A stretch of 64,000 nucleotides of DNA, taken from assembly GCA_900545525.1 (NCBI GenBank), contig UQZX01000013.1, positions 16,507 to 80,506 on the forward strand, given 5' to 3'. The stretch comes from an uncultured Prevotella sp. GTDB lineage: Bacteria; Bacteroidota; Bacteroidia; Bacteroidales; Bacteroidaceae. The notes beneath the pieces were generated by a model. It made no database searches. It was not told the DNA's origin and saw only the letters and a list, made by a program, of their open reading frames with translations. Each line of letters opens with the position of its first letter. Within the stretch, counting starts at the first letter, position 1. The position numbers were made by a program, and so were the translations under genes. Below, one piece after another: positions 48,309 through 57,248 of this stretch.

Positions 48309-49304
48309 ATGGCAGAATCTATAGACATTCGCGAACTGAATATAAAGATAGAGCAGCAGAGCGCCTTTATAACCGGTCTGGTCAGTGGCATGAGAAACGT
48401 TATTGTCGGGCAGAAACACCTGATAGACTCTTTGTTGATAGGCATGCTCAGCGACGGGCACATACTGCTCGAAGGTGTGCCGGGACTTGCAAAGACATTG
48501 GCTATCAAGACCCTGTCGCAGCTCATAGATTTGGACTACAGCCGCATACAGTTTACTCCCGATCTCCTTCCTGCCGATGTAATCGGTACGATGGTCTATT
48601 CTCAGAAGGACGAAAACTTTCAGGTAAAGAAAGGACCTGTATTTGCCAACTTCATTCTGGCAGACGAAATAAACCGTGCTCCGGCAAAAGTGCAGAGCGC
48701 ATTGCTCGAAGCCATGCAGGAACATCAGACCACCATCGGCAACAATACCTTTGAACTTCCGATGCCTTTCCTTGTCATGGCTACGCAAAACCCTATAGAG
48801 CAGGAAGGTACATATCCGCTTCCGGAGGCACAGATGGACCGTTTCATGCTGAAAGTCATAATAGACTATCCTACTTTGGAAGAGGAAAAACTCATTATAC
48901 GCCAAAACCTTGGCGGTGCTTTCAAGACTCCGGCACCTGTAACCACGGCACAGGAAATCATCAATGCGCGTGAGATTGTACGTATGGTCTATATTGACGA
49001 GAAGATAGAGCAGTATATAGCCGACATAGTCTTTGCCACCCGCTATCCCGAACGCTACGGGCTGGAGGATCTCAAGGACATGATATCTTTCGGCGGAAGC
49101 CCGCGTGCCAGCATAAATCTTGCCAAGGCTGCCCGCGCATACGCTTTCATAAAGCACCGCGGATATGTGGTGCCCGAAGACATACGTGCCGTTGCCCACG
49201 ACGTGTTGCGCCACCGTATAGGTCTTTCTTACGAGGCTGAGGCAAACAATGTTTCGAGTGAAGAGATTATAAGCCGGATAATAAATAAAGTGGAGGTTCC
49301 TTGA
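48309..49304 (+). CDS. MoxR family AAA+ ATPase (Bat operon)
   Basis: A 331-residue AAA+ ATPase. Walker A is EGVPGLAKTLAI (about 57-68), Walker B is FILADEINRAPAKVQSALLEAM (in part; Ala replaces the Val seen in the other copy). VMATQNPIEQEGTYPLPEAQ (sensor 1) and SFGGSPRASINLAKAARA (lid) follow. It is the second MoxR of the window and heads the Bat operon; it probably drives assembly or activity of the VWA proteins BatA and BatB. Its stop overlaps the next ATG by one base. Confidence 0.95.
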   Translation: MAESIDIRELNIKIEQQSAFITGLVSGMRNVIVGQKHLIDSLLIGMLSDGHILLEGVPGLAKTLAIKTLSQLIDLDYSRIQFTPDLLPADVIGTMVYSQKDENFQVKKGPVFANFILADEINRAPAKVQSALLEAMQEHQTTIGNNTFELPMPFLVMATQNPIEQEGTYPLPEAQMDRFMLKVIIDYPTLEEEKLIIRQNLGGAFKTPAPVTTAQEIINAREIVRMVYIDEKIEQYIADIVFATRYPERYGLEDLKDMISFGGSPRASINLAKAARAYAFIKHRGYVVPEDIRAVAHDVLRHRIGLSYEAEANNVSSEEIISRIINKVEVP

Positions 49305-50173
49305 TGGATACTTCGGATATATTGAAAAAGGTCCGTAAAATCGAGATAAAGACCCGCCGGTTGAGTAACAACATCTTTGCAGGTCAGTATCACTCGGCTT
49401 TCAAGGGACGCGGCATGGCATTCTCGGAAGTGCGCGAATACCAGTATGGCGATGATGTGCGTGACATCGACTGGAATGTCACGGCGCGTTTTCATAAGCC
49501 CTACATAAAGGTGTTTGAAGAGGAGCGCGAGCTTACGGTGATGCTTCTGATTGATGTCAGCGGCTCTCTTGACTTCGGTACGTCGGGTCAGCTGAAGAAA
49601 GATGTCGTTACGGAACTTGCCGCAACGCTGGCTTTCAGTGCCATACAGAACAATGACAAGATTGGCGTTATCTTCTTTTCGGACCGAATAGAGAAATATA
49701 TCCCGCCCAAGAAGGGAAAGAGACACATCCTGTATATTATCCGTGAGATGCTCGACTTCAGTCCGCAGAGCAGAAAAACCGACATAAACAAAGCGTTGGA
49801 ATTTCTTCTGAGAGTGTCGAAGCGCAAGTGCACAACCTTTCTTATCAGCGACTTCTATGCCCGCAACGACTTTAAGGACGCAATAACAATATGCAACCGC
49901 AAGCACGACCTTGTGGCAATACAAGTCTATGACAGGCGTGCAAAGGAGCTTCCGGACATAGGGCTGATGAAGGTTATGGATGCCGAGACGGGGCATGAGA
50001 TGTTTATAGACACCGGAAGCCGGAAGCTAAGGCAGGCTCATGCACAGTATTGGGCAGACCGTCAGGCTGCCCTGAAAGATATATTCAACAAGAGCAACAC
50101 CGACAATATATCCGTTGCCACAGACGGAGACTATGTAAAGCCGCTGTTGCAGTTGTTTGCTATGAGGAGCTAA
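49304..50173 (+). CDS. DUF58 domain protein (Bat operon)
   Basis: A 289-residue protein of the compact DUF58 type without membrane helices. Signature YQYGDDVRDIDWNVTARFH (about 45-63), then a VWA-like fold with LLIDVSGSLDFGT (MIDAS DxSxS present). This differs from the membrane-bound 437-residue DUF58 of the first module. The ATG at 49304 is used in place of the TTG at 49301. It is placed between MoxR and the BatD-like gene, with 2 bases to the next start. Confidence 0.93.
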   Translation: MDTSDILKKVRKIEIKTRRLSNNIFAGQYHSAFKGRGMAFSEVREYQYGDDVRDIDWNVTARFHKPYIKVFEEERELTVMLLIDVSGSLDFGTSGQLKKDVVTELAATLAFSAIQNNDKIGVIFFSDRIEKYIPPKKGKRHILYIIREMLDFSPQSRKTDINKALEFLLRVSKRKCTTFLISDFYARNDFKDAITICNRKHDLVAIQVYDRRAKELPDIGLMKVMDAETGHEMFIDTGSRKLRQAHAQYWADRQAALKDIFNKSNTDNISVATDGDYVKPLLQLFAMRS

Positions 50174-50175
50174 GT

Positions 50176-51249
50176 ATGAAGAAAACAATATTTATATTGT
50201 CCATGGCATTTGCGGTTCTTACCGCTGCAGCCCAAGTTTCGGTGGTATCTCAAATCGATTCTATCGAGATACTGGTCGGGCAGCAGGCAACCGTAACGCT
50301 CAATGCCACGGTAAAGAAAGGTCAGAAACTGGTGTTTCCGGACATCCGCCCTTCCGTTTACCTTGTGCCTGGTGTAGAGGTTGTAGCGGTGTCGCAGGCA
50401 GATACGGCAGGTTTGGACAATGGCATGATATCTGTTTCAAGAAGATATACCATAACGTCGTTTGACGAAAATTTATATTATCTGCCGCCTATGCAGGTTA
50501 TTGTTGACGGTAAGAAGTATGCAAGCCGCAACCTTGCATTGAAAGTGATTACGATACCCGTTGACACTCTTCATTCCAACCAGTTCTTTCCTCCTGAAGA
50601 CGTGCAGAATCCTCCATTTGAGATGAGCGAATGGCGTGCACCGCTATGGCTGGCAGTGGCTTTTGTGATATGCCTTTTTGCAATAGCATATCTTGCCGTG
50701 TGCCTCCGCAACCGTAAACCCATAATCCCGGCGGTCCGTCTTATAAGGAAGGTGCTTCCGCACAAGCGTGCCCTTGATGCCATAAACCGTATAAAGGCTG
50801 ATAAGATGTCAATCTCCGAAGACCAGAAGGCATATTACACACAGCTTACCGACACGCTCCGCAAGTATATAGAAGAGCGTTTCGGTTTCAATGCCATGGA
50901 GATGACCACTACGGAAATTATAGAAAACCTGCGTCAGACAGGCGACAGCAAGATGACAGACGAGTTGAAAGAGTTGTTTACCACTGCCGATCTTGTGAAG
51001 TTTGCCAAACATTCGGCACTTGTCAATGAGAATGACGCCAACCTTCTGCATGCCATAGAGTTTATCAATACCACCAAGACGGATGACAGCATACAGACCG
51101 AAGAACGCGTGAAGCCCGCCCTTACCCGGCAGCAGGAGCAGAGCATGCGCACCCGCACCGTCATCAAGTATGTTCTTGTGGGTGTGTCGGTTGTTGCCGT
51201 TGCTGTGATAATATATGTCGCATACCTATTATATATGTTATTGATGTAG
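50176..51249 (+). CDS. BatD-like exported membrane protein (Bat operon)
   Basis: A 357-residue protein. The start at 50176 gives a clear signal peptide (KKTIFILSMAFAVLTAAAQ); longer upstream starts lie inside the previous gene. A beta-sandwich domain (about 20-150, IEILVGQQATVTLNATVK) is followed by a membrane helix (about 157-178), a cytoplasmic helical stretch, and a second helix near the C-terminus. The N-terminal part is like the BatD beta domains. In other Bacteroidetes a protein of this kind lies between DUF58 and BatA. No enzymatic motif is visible. Confidence 0.82.
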   Translation: MKKTIFILSMAFAVLTAAAQVSVVSQIDSIEILVGQQATVTLNATVKKGQKLVFPDIRPSVYLVPGVEVVAVSQADTAGLDNGMISVSRRYTITSFDENLYYLPPMQVIVDGKKYASRNLALKVITIPVDTLHSNQFFPPEDVQNPPFEMSEWRAPLWLAVAFVICLFAIAYLAVCLRNRKPIIPAVRLIRKVLPHKRALDAINRIKADKMSISEDQKAYYTQLTDTLRKYIEERFGFNAMEMTTTEIIENLRQTGDSKMTDELKELFTTADLVKFAKHSALVNENDANLLHAIEFINTTKTDDSIQTEERVKPALTRQQEQSMRTRTVIKYVLVGVSVVAVAVIIYVAYLLYMLLM

Positions 51250-51254
51250 AGCCT

Positions 51255-52253
51255 ATGGAGTTTGCAAATAAAGAATATCTGTTCCTGCTTCTGCTGTTGA
51301 TACCGTATATGGTATGGTATCTGCTGTATAAGAAGAATGCCGAGCCGTCATTGCGCATGAGTGACACGTTCGCTTATCAGTATGCTCACAGAAGCTGGCG
51401 CGTAAGGATGATACACGTTCCGTTTGCCTTGCGTGTGATAACTTTCATAATGCTGATACTTGTGCTGGCACGTCCGCAGAGACACAATGCGTGGAACAGC
51501 CGTGATGTCGAAGGCATAGACATAATGCTTGCCATGGATGTGTCGACAAGCATGCTCACCGAAGACCTGAAACCCAACAGGATAGAGGCGGCGAAGAACG
51601 TCGCGTCGGAATTTATATCAGGGCGTCCGGACGATAATATCGGGCTTACGATATTTGCAGGCGAGGCGTTCACGCAGTGTCCCATGACCACAGACCATCA
51701 GGCTCTGTTAAGTCTGCTCCACAATGTCGGCGCAGATATTGTGGAACGCGGGCTTATTGAAGACGGTACAGCCATAGGCATGGGACTTGCAAATGCCGTG
51801 AGCCGGCTTAAGGACCGTAAGACAAAGAGCCGTGTGGTGATACTTCTGACCGACGGAAGCAACAACCGCGGGGACATATCGCCTATGACAGCCGCAAATA
51901 TAGCGGGCAGCCTCGGTATAAGGGTCTATACCATAGCCGTTGGCTCCAATAAACCGGCGCCTTATCCCGTGTATGTTGCAGGTACCAAACAGTATGTGAA
52001 CCTTCGTGCAGATGTCGATACGCAGACGCTGGGACAAATAGCTTCGGTTACGGACGGCAATTTCTATCGTGCTACAAACACGGCAGAACTGAAACAGATA
52101 TACAAGGATATTGACGAACTGGAGAAGACAAAGATGAGCGTAAAGAAGTACAGAAAGAAATACGAGGCATATCAGCCGTTTGCCATAATAGCCGTAATAT
52201 CCTTGCTGCTTGAGGTGTTTATGAGGACCGTGGTTCTCAGACGTATTCCATAA
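51255..52253 (+). CDS. batA: BatA, VWA domain membrane protein
   Basis: A 332-residue protein with two N-terminal membrane helices (about 9-25 and 55-73) framing a short loop, a von Willebrand factor A domain (about 85-280), and a C-terminal membrane helix (about 305-322). The VWA metal site is AMDVSTSMLTEDL (DxSxS), TTD, and LLTDGSNNRG. It is one of the Bacteroides aerotolerance (Bat) proteins, whose loss in B. fragilis reduced survival in air. It lies between the BatD-like gene and the BatB-BatC fusion, 14 bases before it. Confidence 0.93.
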   Translation: MEFANKEYLFLLLLLIPYMVWYLLYKKNAEPSLRMSDTFAYQYAHRSWRVRMIHVPFALRVITFIMLILVLARPQRHNAWNSRDVEGIDIMLAMDVSTSMLTEDLKPNRIEAAKNVASEFISGRPDDNIGLTIFAGEAFTQCPMTTDHQALLSLLHNVGADIVERGLIEDGTAIGMGLANAVSRLKDRKTKSRVVILLTDGSNNRGDISPMTAANIAGSLGIRVYTIAVGSNKPAPYPVYVAGTKQYVNLRADVDTQTLGQIASVTDGNFYRATNTAELKQIYKDIDELEKTKMSVKKYRKKYEAYQPFAIIAVISLLLEVFMRTVVLRRIP

Positions 52254-52267
52254 TAACGAAATAAAAG

Positions 52268-53965
52268 ATGTTCAGATTTGAAAGTCCTGCATATTTACTG
52301 TTGCTTTTGCTGATACCCTTATTGGCAACAGCATATTTTATATCCATGCGCAGCCGCATGAAAAGACTTCGTAAGTTTGGGGACATACGGCTGTTGAAGA
52401 TGCTCATGCCCGATTATTCGGCATCGCGTCCACGGTTTAAATTCATACTGATGCTTATGGCACTGGCTTTGATAGCCTTGGCTTTGGCGCGTCCGCAGTT
52501 CGGTACGAAAATTACAAACGAGACACGCAGCGGCATCGAACTTGTCATTGCCCTCGACATAAGCAACTCCATGCTTGCCGAGGACGTGGCTCCCTCGCGT
52601 CTTGACAAGAGCAAGTTGCTGGTGGAGAACATCGTGGACAAGTTCCATAATGACAAGATTGCTCTTGTTGTCTTTGCCGGTGACGCTTTTGTGCAACTTC
52701 CAATTACCAGTGACTATGTGTCGGCAAAGATGTTTATGAACAGCATCACGCCGTCGCTCATAACCACTCAGGGCACGGACATTGCGAGGGCAATAGACGT
52801 GGCACGTCACAGTTTCACGAAAGAAGAGAATGTGGGGCGTGCCATAATGGTGATAACCGACGGCGAGGACCATGAGGGTGGAGCCGTGGAGGCTGCAAAG
52901 GCTGCTGCCAAAGATGGTGTCAACATCTTCGTTGTAGGCGTTGGAAGCGCAGGCGGAAGTACCATTCCCGACGGTTCGGGCGGATATATAAAGGACAATA
53001 CGGGGCAGACGGTGATGTCCCGTCTCAATGAAGACATGTGCAAACAGGTTGCCATGGCAGGAGGAGGCATGTATATAAACCTTGACAATACAAGCGCTGC
53101 ACGCGACAGGCTCGATGCAGAGATAGGAAAATTGCAGAAAGGTGATTTGTCGGCAGTGGTTTACAGTGAGTACGACGAACAGTTTCAGGCTTTTATATTG
53201 CTGGCTATTGTTGTCCTCATATTGGAAATATTTGTGCTTGAGACCAAGGGACGGCTTTTTGAGAAGCTTAATGTCTTCAACAGAAAGGGCGGTGCGGCAA
53301 AGATACTGCTTGCCTTGTTCATGATGTCGGTATCTTTGTGCGTTTCGGCACAGGCAGACAGGCATGACATACGTAAGGGCAATAAACAGTACCGTATGAA
53401 TAACTATGAGCATGCCGAGGTGGAATACCGTAAGTCTGTGGCACATAACCCGCGTAATGCGCAGGCTGTCTATAATCTTGGCTGTGCGCTGATGATGCAG
53501 CATAAAGATTCAGCCGCCATACAGCAGTTTATTCAGTCGGGACAGATGGAGAAAAACAAGTTGCGTAAGGCGATGTCTTATCACAATATAGGTGCGATAT
53601 TCCAGAAGAACGGCATGTTCTCCAATGCCATAGAGGCTTACAAGGAGGCTCTGAGAAACAATCCTTCGAATGATAAGACACGGTATAATCTTGTTTTGTG
53701 CAAGCGGTTGCAGAAGAACAGTCCGAAGAAAAACGACAACAAAAACAAGCAGAATGACAAGAATAAAGATAACGGCAAGAATGACAAGGACAAGAACGAC
53801 GATAAGAAACAGAATAAGGAGAACGGGCAGCAGGACAACAAGATGAGCAAGGAGAATGCCGAACGGTTGCTTGATGCTGCCATACAGAATGAGAAGAATA
53901 CGCAACAGCGTCTGAAAAAGGCATCTGCACAGCCACGTTCGCGCAGGTTGCAGAAGAATTGGTAG
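52268..53965 (+). CDS. BatB-BatC fusion: VWA domain plus TPR repeats
   Basis: A 565-residue protein. Residues 1-340 are BatB: membrane helices near 8-26 and 58-74, the VWA domain with ALDISNSMLAEDV and MVITDGEDHEGG, and a helix near 311-327. Residues 343-361 (KILLALFMMSVSLCVSAQA) look like the signal peptide of an originally separate BatC, now internal. TPR repeats (about 362-480: AEVEYRKSVAHNPRNAQAVYN in part) follow, then a Lys/Asn/Asp-rich low-complexity stretch and a short helix. In many Bacteroidetes batB and batC are separate genes; here they are one frame. Confidence 0.9.
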   Translation: MFRFESPAYLLLLLLIPLLATAYFISMRSRMKRLRKFGDIRLLKMLMPDYSASRPRFKFILMLMALALIALALARPQFGTKITNETRSGIELVIALDISNSMLAEDVAPSRLDKSKLLVENIVDKFHNDKIALVVFAGDAFVQLPITSDYVSAKMFMNSITPSLITTQGTDIARAIDVARHSFTKEENVGRAIMVITDGEDHEGGAVEAAKAAAKDGVNIFVVGVGSAGGSTIPDGSGGYIKDNTGQTVMSRLNEDMCKQVAMAGGGMYINLDNTSAARDRLDAEIGKLQKGDLSAVVYSEYDEQFQAFILLAIVVLILEIFVLETKGRLFEKLNVFNRKGGAAKILLALFMMSVSLCVSAQADRHDIRKGNKQYRMNNYEHAEVEYRKSVAHNPRNAQAVYNLGCALMMQHKDSAAIQQFIQSGQMEKNKLRKAMSYHNIGAIFQKNGMFSNAIEAYKEALRNNPSNDKTRYNLVLCKRLQKNSPKKNDNKNKQNDKNKDNGKNDKDKNDDKKQNKENGQQDNKMSKENAERLLDAAIQNEKNTQQRLKKASAQPRSRRLQKNW

Positions 53966-53970
53966 AGACT

Positions 53971-56544
53971 ATGATGAAAAATAATATATTATTATATCTG
54001 TTATCGATAATAACTGTGACAGCCGGTGCACAGACCCTTTCGGTCAGTGTGCCGTCACGTGTGTCGGTGGGAGAGAACTTCAGGCTGTCATATACAATCA
54101 GTTCGCATAACGTCAGAGACTTTCAGATAGGGAAAATACCACGGCAGCTGGAACTGATAATAGGTCCAAACGTGTCGTCACAGTCAAGCATACAAATGGT
54201 GAACGGACATGCAAGCAGCAGTTCGTCAGTGACATATACTTATATATTATGTGCAACGAAAAACGGTTCGTATGTCATTCCGTCAGCTCATGTGAATGTA
54301 AACGGAAAGACAGTGGCATCGAATGCGGTTAGGATAAATGTTTCTGGAACAGCACCGAAGACCAACGGTGCACCGAGAATGCACGATGATTCGCGCGGAG
54401 ACCTGCGTGTGGACAACTCGGGAACGGAGATTAAGGGCAGCGACTTGTTCATGAAGGTTACTGCGAATAAACGACGTGTGCACGAGCAGGAACCGGTATT
54501 GCTGACCTATAAGGTCTATACCTTGGTGGAACTGACGCAACTCGAAGGAAAAATGCCCGACCTTACCGGCTTTCATACACAGGAAGTGGAGTTGCCGAGA
54601 CAGAAGTCTTATTCGGTTGAGCGTGTCAACGGGCGTCCGTACCGCTGTGTCACATGGAGCCAGTATGTGATGTATCCCCAGATGACAGGCAAGCTTGAGA
54701 TACCTTCTATTATCTTCAAGGGTACCGTGATACAGCAGAACAGAAACATAGACCCGTATGAAGCCTTCTTTAACGGCGGCTCAGGATATACGGAGGTCAA
54801 GCGTGCGATAAGGGCACCCGGGCTTTCTGTACAGGTAGACCCGCTGCCTTCGCGTCCGGATGGCTTCTCCGGCGGTGTTGGAAAGTTTAATATAAGTGCA
54901 CAGATAAACAAGGAGGACATAAAGTCTGGCGAGCCTGTAAACATACGCGTAGTCATAGGCGGCAACGGTAACCTGAAGCTGATAAAGCAGCCGAAGATAA
55001 GTTTCCCTAAGGACTTTGACACCTATGATGCCAAGGTTACGGACAAGACAAAGCTTACGGGCAACGGTGTCGAAGGGCACATGATATACGATTTTGTCGC
55101 TGTGCCGCGCAATCCGGGTGAATATGTCATACCGCCCATTTCGTTTATATATTATGATACAGGCACCAACTCTTACAAGACGGCATATACACAGAGCTTT
55201 AAGCTGACGGTAACGAGAGGTTTCGGTACAGGAAACGGTTCGGTTGCCGACTATACCAGCGATTTGAATAATAAGGACATACGTCCGATAAAGCAGGGAT
55301 ATGCCAAAATACATGGCAACGATGTTGTCTTTTATGGAACATCGACCTATTGGACGGTGCTCGGATGTCTGTTACTTGGATTTGTCGCACTGCTCGTAGT
55401 TTTCCGCAAGCGTGCTCTTGACAATGCGGATGTGGTGCGCCTGCGCGGCAAGAAAGCAAATAAAATTGCCATGAAACGCCTGCGTACGGCACACAGACTT
55501 ATGATAAGCGGCAATGATGCCGACTTCTATGACGAGGTGTTGCGCGCACTTTGGGGATATATAGGCGACAAGCTGAACATCCCGGTGGAGAAACTTTCAA
55601 GAGACAATATATCGGAAAAACTGGCTGAGAAGTATGTCGATGATGACACAACGGGTAAGTTTATCGCTGCATTGGATGAATGCGAGTATGAGAGATACGC
55701 TCCCGGTGATGCGGTAGGTAATATGGGAAAAACATACGAGACAGCAAAAACAGCTATTGTAAATATAGAGAATGTTATGAAATCGTCGTTTAAGAAACCG
55801 AAATGGTTTGCTGTAGTATTTCTGGTGCTGATGCTTGTTCCTGTTGCAGGCTACGGTGTCGAGAAGAAGAATACCGACATTGAATATTCGAAGGGCAACT
55901 ACCAGCGTGCCATAAAGGACTATGAGGCACTGTTGCAGAAAGGACCGAGTTCGGATATATATTATAATCTCGGCAATGCCTATTATCGTACGGATAACAT
56001 AACGCGTGCTGTCCTGAACTATGAGCGTGCCCTTTTGTATTCTCCCGGTGACAAGGACATTGCCTTTAACTTGCAGATGGCACGTTCAAAGACTATCGAC
56101 AAGATAACGCCAAAGTCGGAGATGTTCTTTGTTACATGGTATCGCGCACTTGTAAATATTATAACGGCAGATGCATGGGCGGTTGTTGCAGTTGTAGGCA
56201 TAACCGTGGCACTGCTTCTTGTGTTGATCTACTTGTTTTCATCGTCCACTCTTTATCGTAAGATAGGCTTTTTCAGTTCGTTGTCTTGTTTTGTACTGTT
56301 CGTGTTGGCTAATGTCTTTGCATGTCAGCAGAAGCAGTTGCTTACAAAGCGCAACGGTGCAATAGTAATGTCCCAGTCGGCTGTGATAAAGAGTACGCCT
56401 TCCAAGGGTGGAAAAGACCTCTTTATCATCCATGAAGGTACGCGTGTGGATGTTACAGATGCCACTATGAAGGACTGGAAGAATGTACGTCTTGCCGACG
56501 GCCGTGAAGGCTGGATACTCACTTCCCAAATAGAGATGATATAA
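53971..56544 (+). CDS. BatD-BatE fusion: oxygen-tolerance beta domains, TPR and SH3
   Basis: An 857-residue protein; ATG at 53971, with a second ATG one codon later. The signal peptide (NNILLYLLSIITVTAGAQ) is followed by tandem beta-sandwich BatD domains (about 22-440) and a membrane helix (about 452-474). Near 609-630, KPKWFAVVFLVLMLVPVAG looks like the signal peptide of a former BatE. Then come TPRs (about 637-710), two membrane helices (about 735-785), and an SH3-like domain (about 795-857, GWILTSQIEMI). It closes the Bat operon. Confidence 0.9.
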   Translation: MMKNNILLYLLSIITVTAGAQTLSVSVPSRVSVGENFRLSYTISSHNVRDFQIGKIPRQLELIIGPNVSSQSSIQMVNGHASSSSSVTYTYILCATKNGSYVIPSAHVNVNGKTVASNAVRINVSGTAPKTNGAPRMHDDSRGDLRVDNSGTEIKGSDLFMKVTANKRRVHEQEPVLLTYKVYTLVELTQLEGKMPDLTGFHTQEVELPRQKSYSVERVNGRPYRCVTWSQYVMYPQMTGKLEIPSIIFKGTVIQQNRNIDPYEAFFNGGSGYTEVKRAIRAPGLSVQVDPLPSRPDGFSGGVGKFNISAQINKEDIKSGEPVNIRVVIGGNGNLKLIKQPKISFPKDFDTYDAKVTDKTKLTGNGVEGHMIYDFVAVPRNPGEYVIPPISFIYYDTGTNSYKTAYTQSFKLTVTRGFGTGNGSVADYTSDLNNKDIRPIKQGYAKIHGNDVVFYGTSTYWTVLGCLLLGFVALLVVFRKRALDNADVVRLRGKKANKIAMKRLRTAHRLMISGNDADFYDEVLRALWGYIGDKLNIPVEKLSRDNISEKLAEKYVDDDTTGKFIAALDECEYERYAPGDAVGNMGKTYETAKTAIVNIENVMKSSFKKPKWFAVVFLVLMLVPVAGYGVEKKNTDIEYSKGNYQRAIKDYEALLQKGPSSDIYYNLGNAYYRTDNITRAVLNYERALLYSPGDKDIAFNLQMARSKTIDKITPKSEMFFVTWYRALVNIITADAWAVVAVVGITVALLLVLIYLFSSSTLYRKIGFFSSLSCFVLFVLANVFACQQKQLLTKRNGAIVMSQSAVIKSTPSKGGKDLFIIHEGTRVDVTDATMKDWKNVRLADGREGWILTSQIEMI

Positions 56545-56553
56545 AACATCCGG

Positions 56554-57243
56554 ATGCAGGAACTTTGCAACATAGACATCAGGCTGCTTGAGCTTTTCAA
56601 TGGAAGTGATTTCGGCTTCATCGACACGTTGGCGGTTACGCTCACTTCGGGTGTATTGTGGATACCGCTGTATGTGTCATTGTTGTATGTTGTAATAAGA
56701 AACAACGATACGATGTCCCAGATAGTGCTTTCCGTAGGTTGTGCGTTGCTGTGTGTGATGATAACAGCCTGTGTGGGAGAACTTGTTGTAAAACCGTTGG
56801 CAGGACGTATGCGTCCGTGTAATGATCCGTTGATGAAACTCGGCATAGATGTGGTAAGAGGCGTATGTCCTAAGAGTTTCAGCTTTTTCTCATCCCATGC
56901 CGCCAATACTTTTGGGTTGGCAGTGTTCTTCTCTTGTCTTGTCCGCAGCCGTTTGCTGACAATTGCACTGGTTTCATGGTCGCTGGTTAACTGTTGGACA
57001 CGTCTTTATCTTGGAGTACACTATCCTTCCGATGTCGTCTGCGGTCTGTTGTTCGGGGGCTTTACCGGCATTTTTGCCTATCTTCTTTATCGCAGGCTCT
57101 GTATGCGTATGTCTGTGCGTACGTCGTCGGACAGTGGACAGGGATATACAAGCAGTGGATATGCCGTCACGGATGTTGACATTATTATAAATGTTTTGAC
57201 CTTCACGCTGTGCTTTGGTGTGATAAGGGCTTTGATACAATAA
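56554..57243 (+). CDS. PAP2 superfamily phosphatase
   Basis: A 229-residue membrane phosphatase with six predicted helices. The three acid-phosphatase motifs are KPLAGRMRP (C1), FFSSHAANTFG (C2, His) and SWSLVNCWTRLYLGVHYPSDVVCG (C3, His and Asp; written across two helices). Proteins like this dephosphorylate undecaprenyl pyrophosphate, phosphatidate or lipid A phosphates at the membrane. The substrate is not clear. It lies 9 bases after the Bat operon and 5 bases before queA. Confidence 0.9.
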   Translation: MQELCNIDIRLLELFNGSDFGFIDTLAVTLTSGVLWIPLYVSLLYVVIRNNDTMSQIVLSVGCALLCVMITACVGELVVKPLAGRMRPCNDPLMKLGIDVVRGVCPKSFSFFSSHAANTFGLAVFFSCLVRSRLLTIALVSWSLVNCWTRLYLGVHYPSDVVCGLLFGGFTGIFAYLLYRRLCMRMSVRTSSDSGQGYTSSGYAVTDVDIIINVLTFTLCFGVIRALIQ

Positions 57244-57248
57244 ATACA

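Noticed and set aside
52319..53503. 394-codon minus-strand frame across the BatB-BatC gene
   Set aside because: Antisense shadow of a well-supported gene; no recognisable domain.
52268..56544. Bat fusions as assembly frameshifts
   Set aside because: The frames run without interruption through low-complexity linkers, and both junctions have complete domains on each side. It cannot be excluded without reads.
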